Shown here in pieces: positions 25,664 through 33,517 of a DNA stretch of 64,000 nucleotides. The position numbers and the translations under genes were made by a program. The first letter of the stretch is position 1. The number at the start of each line of letters is the position of its first letter. The DNA is taken from NCBI RefSeq assembly GCF_001557875.1, contig NZ_LNRF01000013.1, positions 1 to 64,000 on the forward strand, in the 5' to 3' direction. Origin of the DNA: Vibrio splendidus. GTDB taxonomy: Bacteria; Pseudomonadota; Gammaproteobacteria; Enterobacterales; Vibrionaceae. Under the pieces are notes generated by a model, which was not told the origin of the DNA, did no database searches, and saw only the letters and a list, made by a program, of their open reading frames with translations.

Positions 25664-25819
25664 ATGAAAAAAATCGCGCTAATTGTATTTCTGGCAACTC
25701 AACTAATGGCTTGTACAGAAGTGGGCAGTGAAGCTTGGTGTGCCGATATGAAAGAAAAGCCGAAAGGTGACTGGACTGCCAATGAAGCCGGTGATTTTGC
25801 TAAGCATTGTGTTTTCTAA
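25664..25819 (+). CDS. DUF3012 family small lipoprotein
   Basis: A 51-residue protein. The signal sequence MKKIALIVFLATQLMAC ends in a lipobox (LMAC), so Cys17 is probably the lipidated residue. The mature part has the DUF3012 pattern: GSEAWCADMKEKPKGDWT, NEAGDFAKHCVF, with two conserved cysteines (26 and 49) that could form a disulfide. CGGAGTG lies 8-12 nt upstream. Function is unknown. It is monocistronic. Confidence 0.8.
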   Translation: MKKIALIVFLATQLMACTEVGSEAWCADMKEKPKGDWTANEAGDFAKHCVF

Positions 25820-25918
25820 ACACTACTAAGCGTTAATTGACGACACTAAGTGAAAGGCGTGCAACGACGAACTGAGCACTCCACGCAACACAATAACCCC
25901 GAATAAGTGAGTTTGAGG

Positions 25919-26698
25919 ATGGAACACCAACTAAGTAATGACTGGAAACGTATCGAATGGGTATTAACCGACGTTGACGACACCCTTACTTGGCAAGGCT
26001 CATTGCCTCCAGAAACCCTAATTGCATTACAAAAACTACGAGATAATGGAATTAAGGTGGTCGCAGTGACGGGCGCCTGTGCAGGTTGGTGTGATCATAT
26101 TGCGCAGCTTTGGCCTGTCGATGCTGTGCTTGGAGAAAATGGGGCTTTCTTACTAGAGAAACAAGATAATGCATTGCAGCTCTCATCTGAAACGCCGCTA
26201 GAGCAAGTACGCCAGAATCAAGCCAAACTCAAACAACAAGTTGAAGCTATCTTGCTGAGTTACCCAGACCTATCCCTAACTCTGGATCAATCTTACCGCT
26301 TGTGCGAGGTCGCGATTGATATCGGGCAAAACCGTAAGCCTGTTGATCCTGAAATAGTGCAAGCGGTACTCGAAAGAATACACGCTTTAGGTGCACACGC
26401 AACGGCAAGTTCGATTCATATCAACGCTTGGTATGGCGAGCACTCAAAGAAAAGCGCAGTGCACCGATTTCTTACTAGTAAAGGCTTATCGCTCGAACAA
26501 ATCCACAATCAAGCCTGCTATGTCGGCGATTCAATGAATGATCAGCAGATGTTCGAATCACTTCCACTTACCGTTGGCGTGGCAAACATTCAACATTATT
26601 GGGATAAGCTAGAGCATCATCCAAGCAAGGTCATGTCGCAGCCTGGTGGCTATGGGTTTGCAGAATTTGTGGATGCGCTGTTGGCAGTTAAAAGCTAG
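25919..26698 (+). CDS. HAD-IIB family phosphatase
   Basis: A 259-residue Cof-type HAD hydrolase. Motif I is TDVDDTLTW (nucleophile Asp in DVDDT, about residue 18), motif II VVAVTGA, the Lys in KKSAVHRF, and motif III/IV YVGDSMNDQQM. The C2B cap lies between, as in mannosyl-3-phosphoglycerate and sugar-phosphate phosphatases. A GTG at 25907 is an alternative start; the ATG is preferred because AAGTGAG sits 7 nt upstream. It is convergent with the phn operon, so a shared role in organophosphate use is only suggestive. Confidence 0.82.
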   Translation: MEHQLSNDWKRIEWVLTDVDDTLTWQGSLPPETLIALQKLRDNGIKVVAVTGACAGWCDHIAQLWPVDAVLGENGAFLLEKQDNALQLSSETPLEQVRQNQAKLKQQVEAILLSYPDLSLTLDQSYRLCEVAIDIGQNRKPVDPEIVQAVLERIHALGAHATASSIHINAWYGEHSKKSAVHRFLTSKGLSLEQIHNQACYVGDSMNDQQMFESLPLTVGVANIQHYWDKLEHHPSKVMSQPGGYGFAEFVDALLAVKS

Positions 26699-26754
26699 CC
26701 CCTTAAAAACGAGTTACGCCCTTCTAACAAGGTTTCAGGTCACTCAATAGACAT

Positions 26755-26797
26755 AAAAAAACGACCGCTAGGTAGACCGAAGTACCTAGGGTCGTTT
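26755..26797 (-). terminator. terminator of the phn-type operon
   Basis: ACGACC-CTAGGTA and TACCTAG-GGTCGT arms with an 8-nt loop. The A7 on the left gives a U-run for the minus-strand transcript. Confidence 0.75.
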
Positions 26798-26868
26798 GAG
26801 CTTCAAAATGCTAGATAAGCTCTTAACTTTGACACATCACACAAAACACGCTGCATTGCACCATCTGT

Positions 26869-27672
26869 CTAAATAAGCTTGTTACGGATGTGGATCACCA
26901 CCGCTTCTGCAACGATAACCACAGCAAAAATACTCACCAATACCATCGAAACTTTTTGCCACTCAAAAAGGTTCTGTGCATCGTTTAGCACCACACCAAT
27001 ACCACCAGCACCAACCAAACCCAATACCGCAGATTCACGCACATTGATGTCCCAACGGAACAATACGATTGAGTAGAATGCTGGCATCACTTGTGGCCAA
27101 TAACCTTTAAGCAAAATACTCATCCAAGAAGCACCAGTTGCACGCAGTGCTTCGATAGGCCCCATGTTCACTTCGGCAATTGCTTCCGCTAACAGCTTCC
27201 CTACAAAGCCGATACTACGAATGGCAATCGCCATGATGCCTGCGAGAACACCGGGGCCAAACAGTGCGATAAACAACAGTGCCCAAACCAATGAGTTCAC
27301 TGAACGTGAAGACACAAGGAAGAATTGAGCAACCCAGTTTAACGCTTTATTAGGTGTAATGTTCGGTGCGTTCAACAACGCCAAAGGAATCGCAAACACC
27401 AAAGTAAACAGTGTGCCCAATGTCGCGATGTGCAAGGTTTCAATCATTGCAGCGTGGATCGACTCAGGGTAGAACGCGTAGTCCATTGGCACCATGCGCT
27501 CAAACATGTCAGCAAACTGTGCTGGCGCGTCGTATAGGAACTCAGGAATCACTTCAACCGTCTGCCAAGACCACACGATGGCACACACAAGGCTAAGGTA
27601 AACGGCAAATCGAGCCACACGTTCGTTGGGTGTAAAACGCTGCCACTCTCTATCAATAGATGCAGTTGTCAT
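26869..27672 (-). CDS. phnE: phosphonate-type ABC transporter permease (PhnE-like, second copy)
   Basis: A 267-residue inner-membrane permease with about six transmembrane segments. The EAA loop GPIEALRATGASWMSILLKGYWPQ (about residues 172-195) and the PhnE-type ending NVRESAVLGLVGAGGIGVVL are present. Its first base overlaps the last base of the upstream permease stop (ATGA-type coupling). Together with the first permease it should form the heterodimeric channel of a PhnC-type importer for phosphonate, phosphite or small phosphate esters. Confidence 0.9.
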   Translation of the reverse strand: MTTASIDREWQRFTPNERVARFAVYLSLVCAIVWSWQTVEVIPEFLYDAPAQFADMFERMVPMDYAFYPESIHAAMIETLHIATLGTLFTLVFAIPLALLNAPNITPNKALNWVAQFFLVSSRSVNSLVWALLFIALFGPGVLAGIMAIAIRSIGFVGKLLAEAIAEVNMGPIEALRATGASWMSILLKGYWPQVMPAFYSIVLFRWDINVRESAVLGLVGAGGIGVVLNDAQNLFEWQKVSMVLVSIFAVVIVAEAVVIHIRNKLI

Positions 27673-28496
27673 TAGAAGATTCTCCTAACAATGTTGGAAA
27701 GGAATTCGCCTACAAGAATCAGTGCGATGATCGTTATCAAAATAGCAGCGACAAAGTCGTAGTCAAAGCGTTGGAATGCCGAGAATAACGTCCCACCAAG
27801 GCCGCCCGCGCCAACGATGCCCACCATGGTTGAGTTGCGCAAATTTGAATCCAACTGGTAGCTAGCAAAGCCAATAAAACGCGTGAATACCTGAGGCATT
27901 ACCGCATACAAAATTACGCTGATGAAGCTCGCACCGGTCACTTTAATCGCTTCAACTGGTTTAAAAGAGATCTCCTCAATCGCTTCAGCGAACAGCTTGG
28001 CGATGAAACCAATGGATGCGAATACCAAGGTCAATATCCCAGCCAGAGCACCAAAACCTACTGCTTTCACAAACAAGATTGCGATTATCACTGGGTGAAA
28101 AGAGCGACACAACGCGATAAAGCCACGAATGGGCGTTGATACGATTGAAGGCATCATATTTCGTGCGGCCAGTAAGCCTAGAAACAGTGAAATAACGATG
28201 CCAAAGAAACTTGAGATAATCGCAATTTGTAAGCTTTCCGCTAGCCCACTCAGTAGTAGGTTGGTACGCGAGAAATCAGGCGGAAACATTCGAGATAGTA
28301 ACCGCTCGCTTTCACCAAAGCCGATAATCAAACGCTCAAAGGTAAGCCCTAGCGTCGAGAAGCTGTAAAACAGATAAGCCACGATCCCGGCGATTATCGC
28401 ACGATTGGTCCATGACACCTTGAATGGGTTTTCATGCTTCGCTGACGCCTGATTTGACGGTACGCTTGGCGATGAGCTTGGGTTTAATCCAGCCAT
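27672..28496 (-). CDS. phnE: phosphonate-type ABC transporter permease (PhnE-like, first copy)
   Basis: A 274-residue permease with a 25-residue Ser/Pro-rich N-terminus and about six transmembrane segments. The EAA-type loop FKPVEAIKVTGASFISVILY and the typical SNLRNSTMVGIVGAGGLGGTL are present. It overlaps the ATPase gene by 13 nt, so coupled translation is likely. GGGGGTGA precedes the start. Tandem phnE genes are usual where the importer is heterodimeric. Confidence 0.9.
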   Translation of the reverse strand: MAGLNPSSSPSVPSNQASAKHENPFKVSWTNRAIIAGIVAYLFYSFSTLGLTFERLIIGFGESERLLSRMFPPDFSRTNLLLSGLAESLQIAIISSFFGIVISLFLGLLAARNMMPSIVSTPIRGFIALCRSFHPVIIAILFVKAVGFGALAGILTLVFASIGFIAKLFAEAIEEISFKPVEAIKVTGASFISVILYAVMPQVFTRFIGFASYQLDSNLRNSTMVGIVGAGGLGGTLFSAFQRFDYDFVAAILITIIALILVGEFLSNIVRRIF

Positions 28497-29254
28497 GATT
28501 CACCCCCATAGATGATTTTTAGATCTTCCTCAGAAATACCTTCAGGGCTACCGTCGTAATGTACTTTGCCATTACACATACCGATGATGCGCTTGGCGTA
28601 ACGCTTGGCTAAGTTCACATCGTGAATGTTCACCAATACAGGAATATTTTTCTGCTCAGCGAAAGTTTCCATCAACTCCATGATCTCAACCGCGGTTTTC
28701 GGGTCGAGTGATGACGTCGGTTCGTCAGCAAGAAGAATGTAAGGGTCTTGCATCACCGCACGAGCGATACCGACACGCTGTCTTTGCCCGCCCGATAAAC
28801 TGTCTGCACGTTGGTTTGCAAAGTCTTGCAGACCAACAAATTCCAGTAGTTCAAAAGCTTTTGCTAAATCTTCAGCTGAGTAATTACGACGCCACGCATT
28901 CCAAGCGGTCATGTAACCCAGACGACCACTCAACACGTTCTCGATAACCGTTAAACGCTCTACCAAGTTGTACTCTTGAAATACCATGCCGATATGACGG
29001 CGCTGTTTACGAAGTGCTTGGCCTTTTAATTGAGTCAGGTCTGCGCCATCAAAAATGATTTCGCCTTGGCTTGGATCGTTAAGTCGGTTGATACAGCGCA
29101 GAAGCGTACTTTTACCAGTACCAGATGGACCAATGATCGCGATAATACCCGGCTCATCGATATCTATATTAATGCCTTTAAGGATTGGCTTGCCTGCCAC
29201 ATACTCGTGGAAAAGGTTGTTTATCTTTATTCCTTCATAGCTTGCTACGGCCAT
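28484..29254 (-). CDS. phnC: phosphonate-type ABC transporter ATP-binding protein (PhnC-like)
   Basis: A 256-residue ABC ATPase. Walker A GPSGTGKS (about residues 42-49), the Q-loop VFQEYNLVERLTVIENVL, signature LSGGQRQR, Walker B ILLADEP and the H-loop VNIHDVNLA are all intact. The VLSGRLGYMTAWNAW stretch between Q-loop and signature is typical of PhnC. It energises import through the two PhnE-like permeases. AAGGAA precedes the start. Confidence 0.92.
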   Translation of the reverse strand: MAVASYEGIKINNLFHEYVAGKPILKGINIDIDEPGIIAIIGPSGTGKSTLLRCINRLNDPSQGEIIFDGADLTQLKGQALRKQRRHIGMVFQEYNLVERLTVIENVLSGRLGYMTAWNAWRRNYSAEDLAKAFELLEFVGLQDFANQRADSLSGGQRQRVGIARAVMQDPYILLADEPTSSLDPKTAVEIMELMETFAEQKNIPVLVNIHDVNLAKRYAKRIIGMCNGKVHYDGSPEGISEEDLKIIYGGESWLD

Positions 29255-29382
29255 ACTGCATTTCCTTGTGCGAATTTTAGAATGATCTATGCCCTACCCG
29301 CGAGGGCATAGATTTTAGTTGAGGTAAGTGTTTTTAAAGGACTAAGCCTTTCTAAAACTTAATCTTTTAACAGAGAGAAGAA

Positions 29383-30423
29383 TTAACCGTTGTTTGCTTG
29401 TTTCGCTAGCTCAGCGGCTTTTTTCTTTGCACGTTTAGCGGCGTCTTTTTCAGCCAGTTTTTTCAGACCTGCTTTGGTATAAGCCGTACCTGTCGCGTGG
29501 GCAATGTCACGAATCACGTCCCACTCTTCTTTGTAGCTGATTGGCGAGAAACGGTCTGCACCTTTGAATGATGCACTCATCTCTGGAGTAAAGCGGTAGC
29601 TAAAGAAGGCTTCGTTGATCTTCTCTACTAGCTCTGGCTTTAAATTATAAGCGTAACCGAAAGCAGACGTTGGAAAACGCGGGCTACGGTAGATGATCTT
29701 CAGCTCAGAATCGTCGACACGACCAGCAGCCACCATACGATCGTATACATCAGATGCCACAGGTGCTGCATCATAGTCTCCGTTGAATACACCGAGAATC
29801 GACTGGTCATGCTTACCCGAGTAAAGTACTTTGTAGTCTTCATCTGGCACTAACCCTTTAGCAGGGAATAGTGCACGAGGAGCTAGGTTGCCAGAGTTTG
29901 ATGATGCAGAAGTGTGTGCAACCTTTTTGCCTTTTAGATCAGCCATAGTATTGATACCGCTGTCTTTGCGCACAATGGTGATCAGGTTGTAGCCTTGGAA
30001 ACCAGACTCATCACCTTTCACTGCAATTGGAACGTAACCTGCTAGGTTAACTGCGTAGCCTGTTGGACCCGTAGAGAAACCAGCAACGTGCAGTCGACCA
30101 GAACGCATCGCTTCTACTTGCGCTGAGTTCGAGTGAACTGTGTAGTAAATCACTCGCTTACCTGTAATTTTACTTAGGTGAGCTTGGAAGTCGGCAAACG
30201 CATCTTTGTACAACGCAGGGTCTTCTACTGGCGTGTAAGTAAACACAAGCGTGCTTGGGTCATTCCACTCGTCTGGGTTCTTTGGTGAATCGGCCACCAA
30301 ATCTTGGTTTTCATCACAGTATCGATCGTCTAACACACCACGGCTAGAGCAGTCGCTTGCCATAGCCATTGAAGGAAGTAGTAATGAGCTAGCGATTAAC
30401 AGTCCTTTAACACTGATTTTCAT
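29383..30423 (-). CDS. phnD: PhnD-like periplasmic binding protein
   Basis: A 346-residue periplasmic protein. Signal peptide with cleavage after AMA (about residue 23), then a type-2 binding fold: LVFTYTPVEDPALYKDAF, SGRLHVAGFSTGPTGYAV, KVAHTSASSNSGNLAPRALF and FNGDYDAAPVASDVYDRM. The HTSASSNSG segment is the ligand-binding Ser/Thr loop that holds phosphonate or phosphate in PhnD/PtxB proteins. The C-terminus is an unusual Lys/Ala-rich tail (about residues 315-346). The start at 30423 follows AAGG; the TTG two codons up is rejected. A sigma54 promoter lies 46 nt upstream. Ligand unproven. Confidence 0.88.
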   Translation of the reverse strand: MKISVKGLLIASSLLLPSMAMASDCSSRGVLDDRYCDENQDLVADSPKNPDEWNDPSTLVFTYTPVEDPALYKDAFADFQAHLSKITGKRVIYYTVHSNSAQVEAMRSGRLHVAGFSTGPTGYAVNLAGYVPIAVKGDESGFQGYNLITIVRKDSGINTMADLKGKKVAHTSASSNSGNLAPRALFPAKGLVPDEDYKVLYSGKHDQSILGVFNGDYDAAPVASDVYDRMVAAGRVDDSELKIIYRSPRFPTSAFGYAYNLKPELVEKINEAFFSYRFTPEMSASFKGADRFSPISYKEEWDVIRDIAHATGTAYTKAGLKKLAEKDAAKRAKKKAAELAKQANNG

Positions 30424-30468
30424 ATTCAAACCTTACTTTTACTTATTGTTGAAAGTCACCTTCACTAT

Positions 30469-30485
30469 TGCAGTCTTTGTGCCAG
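30469..30485 (-). promoter_or_regulatory. sigma54 promoter of phnD
   Basis: The minus strand reads CTGGCACAAAGACTGCA, with -24 GG (30482-30483) and -12 GC (30470-30471) 10 nt apart. It matches TGGCACG-N4-TTGCA closely. Confidence 0.8.
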
Positions 30486-30544
30486 ATTTTTATTTAAATA
30501 ATTTCAACAACTTAAATGAAAAACCAAATTCAGCAATAAGTTTT

Positions 30545-30593
30545 GAGTCATTCATGTCCAACCTAGAAGTAGGTGTTTGGGTCATTTATGTCC
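30545..30593 (-). promoter_or_regulatory. paired upstream activator sites for phnD
   Basis: GAGTCATTCATGTCC (30545-30559) and GGGTCATTTATGTCC (30579-30593) are 34 bp apart. Each is an imperfect dyad GGwCAT-N2-ATGwCC. They lie 60-125 bp upstream of the sigma54 promoter, a suitable place for NtrC-family binding. A related pair precedes the glpQ promoter. Confidence 0.6.
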
Positions 30594-30608
30594 TACCAAT
30601 TTCAGTGG

Positions 30609-30633
30609 TAAAAAAAGAGCCCGAAGGCTCTTT
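30609..30633 (-). terminator. terminator after glpQ
   Basis: AGAGCC/GGCTCT stem, with A7 on the left giving the U-run for leftward transcripts. It separates glpQ from phnD, which has its own promoter. Confidence 0.82.
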
Positions 30634-30678
30634 GGTTCACTGCTTTTTCTCTTATTATTCTTCAATAATCCAGATAAC

Positions 30679-31899
30679 TTAGGCGTCGCTGTCCATGCAG
30701 TTAGCGTAATAAGTTACCGTTGCAGGCCAATCGCTGAATACGCCCATCACACCTACATCTTGTGCTAACACATCGAGCATTTTCATCATGTCGCCATCAT
30801 TGTTGATGCCGTCTTTTACACTCTTGTAATACCAACCACCGCCTTGCGCTAATGGGCCAGAACGCTCAAGCGTCCATGCAATAATGTCGAGGTCCGCACC
30901 TTTGGCAAGCTTGGCGTAGTTAGACGCAACCAGTTCGTTGTTCTCACCTAGCTCAACCAAAGCAAACAGAGGTGGCGCAATGATGTTCACACCCGCATCG
31001 CGCAGCTCTTTCATGTTTTCAACAGACGCGACAAAGTCCGCTTGCTCATAAACACGGTCATCAAGATAAACCGCTTGTTTTCCGAACTTCGGTGTTTCTT
31101 TGATCCAGTACTTCACATCATCCAGATTAAATGACTGCAAGTAAGTCTCCGAAGGCTTGAAACCCGCCTCTTTGAGTTCATCCACCAACTTTTGCGCGTA
31201 CATCTCTTGGCTGAAACCATTGAAAGGCATTTCGACCGCTGCTGATTTCAATTCAGGCGTTACCTTCACGCCGTGCTCTTTAAATAGTGCTGCACTTTCT
31301 GCGTGCGTCATCAGTGTCCCAGTTTGGCTGTAAAGGTCAGTTCTCCAACCCGGTGTGCCATTCATGTACTCTTCGACAGTGGTCGCTTTCGGATTCGCGC
31401 CATCCATTTTCCCTTTGAGCGTCTTAAACTCTGCCAACGTGAAATCAGAAGTACGACACTCAACCTGAGCATCTTCACCTGTCGCTGGGTTCGCTGGTTT
31501 AAATGGAACTGAACATTTCTTAGCAAGATCAGGGTGTGCCAAGACATCTGTTGTGGTGTGCAGATCACTTTGCGAGTGACGGCATACCAACGCTTTATCT
31601 TTAGTAAAAGTGACATCACACTCAACGACACCCGCCCCCATCTGAATGGCAGCTAAGTAGGATTCCTTAGTGTGCTCAGGAAACTGCATTGCAGCTCCGC
31701 GGTGCCCAATAGAAAAATCGCTGCGATGAAAAGGCCCTTCGCTACAACTCAGCAGCTTGGTTTTCAAAGGGCTCTCATCCATATTGTTGACTAAAAAGAG
31801 GGGACGAGGTCCTAGGTTTGCTGACTCTGTAGCTGCCCATGCTGTCATTGAGCTAACGCCAATTATCAGAGCAATCGAGCCTTTCAGTATTTGCTTCAT
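30679..31899 (-). CDS. glpQ: periplasmic glycerophosphodiester phosphodiesterase
   Basis: A 406-residue GDPD-family enzyme that hydrolyses glycerophosphodiesters to glycerol-3-phosphate and an alcohol. Signal peptide with cleavage after AWA (about residue 22). The catalytic block is intact: IGHRGAAMQFPEHT, GAGVVECDVTFTKD and LVCRHSQSD. The large insertion (about residues 115-195) is usual in long periplasmic forms. The start at 31899 follows AAGGAG at 8 nt. It has its own sigma54 promoter and terminator, upstream of the phn-type importer, and the two-component genes lie just behind it. Confidence 0.92.
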   Translation of the reverse strand: MKQILKGSIALIIGVSSMTAWAATESANLGPRPLFLVNNMDESPLKTKLLSCSEGPFHRSDFSIGHRGAAMQFPEHTKESYLAAIQMGAGVVECDVTFTKDKALVCRHSQSDLHTTTDVLAHPDLAKKCSVPFKPANPATGEDAQVECRTSDFTLAEFKTLKGKMDGANPKATTVEEYMNGTPGWRTDLYSQTGTLMTHAESAALFKEHGVKVTPELKSAAVEMPFNGFSQEMYAQKLVDELKEAGFKPSETYLQSFNLDDVKYWIKETPKFGKQAVYLDDRVYEQADFVASVENMKELRDAGVNIIAPPLFALVELGENNELVASNYAKLAKGADLDIIAWTLERSGPLAQGGGWYYKSVKDGINNDGDMMKMLDVLAQDVGVMGVFSDWPATVTYYANCMDSDA

Positions 31900-32006
31900 G
31901 TTTGTATCTCCTTGCAACAAGCAATTATTTTTCTAACTTCCTTAATTCGGTCATTCCGATTTTCTCTAAGATGACCTCATGTGGGCTGATGCCACAATGT
32001 AGGGAT

Positions 32007-32023
32007 TGCACGCTTTATGCCAA
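32007..32023 (-). promoter_or_regulatory. sigma54 promoter of glpQ
   Basis: The minus strand reads TTGGCATAAAGCGTGCA, with GG (32020-32021) and GC (32008-32009) exactly 10 nt apart. The glpQ start is about 110 nt downstream. Confidence 0.8.
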
Positions 32024-32060
32024 ATATTAAAACTCTTTTATTACAATCACTTGAAACCGT

Positions 32061-32099
32061 TAGTCATTCAACTAAATGATAAATGGGTCATTATTGTCT
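32061..32099 (-). promoter_or_regulatory. upstream activator sites for glpQ
   Basis: AGTCATTCA (32062-32070) and GGGTCATTATTGTCT (32085-32099) match the boxes before phnD (10-12 of 15 positions for the second). They lie 40-80 bp upstream of the glpQ sigma54 promoter. Confidence 0.5.
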
Positions 32100-32164
32100 T
32101 GTGCTTTTTTTTTTCGGTTTTCTCTTTTGGCTTTGGTTTGCAGCTTGGTAACTAACTGCGCGAG

Positions 32165-33517
32165 TTAAGCCTTGAAACTCTCTTTATCCAATTGATGCTT
32201 CTTCATTTTTCGATAAAGCGTTTTACGTGGTAGATTCAGCTTGCTCGAGACCTCATTGATATTGCCTGCACTCTCTATCAACGCTTCAGTCAGTACATTC
32301 CTTTCGTACTGCTCCATCTGTTTTTCAAAGGCGAACTCTTCTCCTATTGATTCACAAATTGGTGATTGGAGATCGAAGCCATCACCGACAATGCCAAGTA
32401 CAAATCGGTCGGCGACATTGCGTAATTCACGCACGTTACCGGGCCATTCGTGTCGACATAGTTGCTGAATCTGCTCAGGGTAAATCGTTGATGGGCGTGT
32501 CTTGTATTTGTGGCTCGCTTGAATCACAAAATGACGGAACAACACCTGAATGTCTTCTTTACGTTGACGCAATGCGGGAAGGTTTAAGCTAGCAATATTA
32601 AGGCGATAGAAGAGATCGGCCCTGAACTCACCCGATTCACTCAAGCTCGCGAGATCAGCTTTGCTGGCCGCTACAACTACAATGTCGACAGGTATTAGTT
32701 CGTTGCCGCCAACACGTTCGATCACTCGTTCTTGAATCACACGTAACAATTTGATCTGCACGGCAATCGGCATGCTTTCAATTTCATCGAGAAACAGAGT
32801 CCCGCCATTGGCTTGTTCTATTTTGCCGATGCGTTTTTTGTTGGCACTGGTAAACGAACCCGCTTCGTGACCAAAGAGTTCACTCTCAATAATACTCTCG
32901 GTCATGCCACCGCAGTTTATCGCGACAAACGGCTTTGCCTTGCGACGGCTAAATTGGTGCAACGCACGAGCAATCACCTCTTTTCCTGTTCCAGTCTCAC
33001 CATTAATAATGGTATCAACCCCAGTATGAGACAGCGCGAGCACCTGCTTACGTATGGTGTCCATCGCTTGGGATTGGCCGATAACCACAGATTCAATGGG
33101 TAGTTCTGTATCCTGATCGTCGTCTAACGTTGCAGGGCTGTTGTGCTGACATTGTGTCAACGCCAAATCTAACTTCTCCACCAACTCTCTGGCATTAAGC
33201 GGCTTTTCCAGAAAATCGAAAGCACCCAACTTCATCGCCTCTATCGCCATCGGAATATCACCATGCCCGCTCATCAGCAACACAGGAACGTTAGCTGCCC
33301 TATGCTGGATTGAGCTAAGTAGAGTCAAGCCGTCTACTTGTGGCATTCTCACATCACACAACACCACCGACTGACTGTTTGCTTTGAGTGATTTAAGGCC
33401 AAGGTTTGGGTCGGTAAAGCTAGTGACACTAAACCCTTCGAGCTCCAACATTTCACTCACTGCTTCAACAACGTCTGTTTCATCGTCGATAAGAACTATG
33501 TGTTTTTCTGAATTCAT
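32165..33517 (-). CDS. sigma54-dependent response regulator, DctD/NtrC-like
   Basis: A 450-residue three-domain activator. Receiver (residues 1-120; phospho-acceptor Asp55 in CDVRMP, Lys105), AAA+ domain (about 145-370; Walker A GETGTGKE at 173-180, Walker B GGTLFLDE at 238-245) and a C-terminal Fis-type HTH (GNINEVSSKLNLPRKTLYRKM). The sigma54-contact loop reads GSFTSA (220-225) instead of GAFTGA, which is unusual. It overlaps the sensor gene by 4 nt. It probably drives the two sigma54 promoters next door. Confidence 0.9.
   Translation of the reverse strand: MNSEKHIVLIDDETDVVEAVSEMLELEGFSVTSFTDPNLGLKSLKANSQSVVLCDVRMPQVDGLTLLSSIQHRAANVPVLLMSGHGDIPMAIEAMKLGAFDFLEKPLNARELVEKLDLALTQCQHNSPATLDDDQDTELPIESVVIGQSQAMDTIRKQVLALSHTGVDTIINGETGTGKEVIARALHQFSRRKAKPFVAINCGGMTESIIESELFGHEAGSFTSANKKRIGKIEQANGGTLFLDEIESMPIAVQIKLLRVIQERVIERVGGNELIPVDIVVVAASKADLASLSESGEFRADLFYRLNIASLNLPALRQRKEDIQVLFRHFVIQASHKYKTRPSTIYPEQIQQLCRHEWPGNVRELRNVADRFVLGIVGDGFDLQSPICESIGEEFAFEKQMEQYERNVLTEALIESAGNINEVSSKLNLPRKTLYRKMKKHQLDKESFKA

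Noticed and set aside
26869..30423. Classic phosphonate degradation operon
   Set aside because: Only the importer genes are present. No C-P lyase (phnG-M), phnW or phnX genes are seen, so degradation of phosphonates is not supported.
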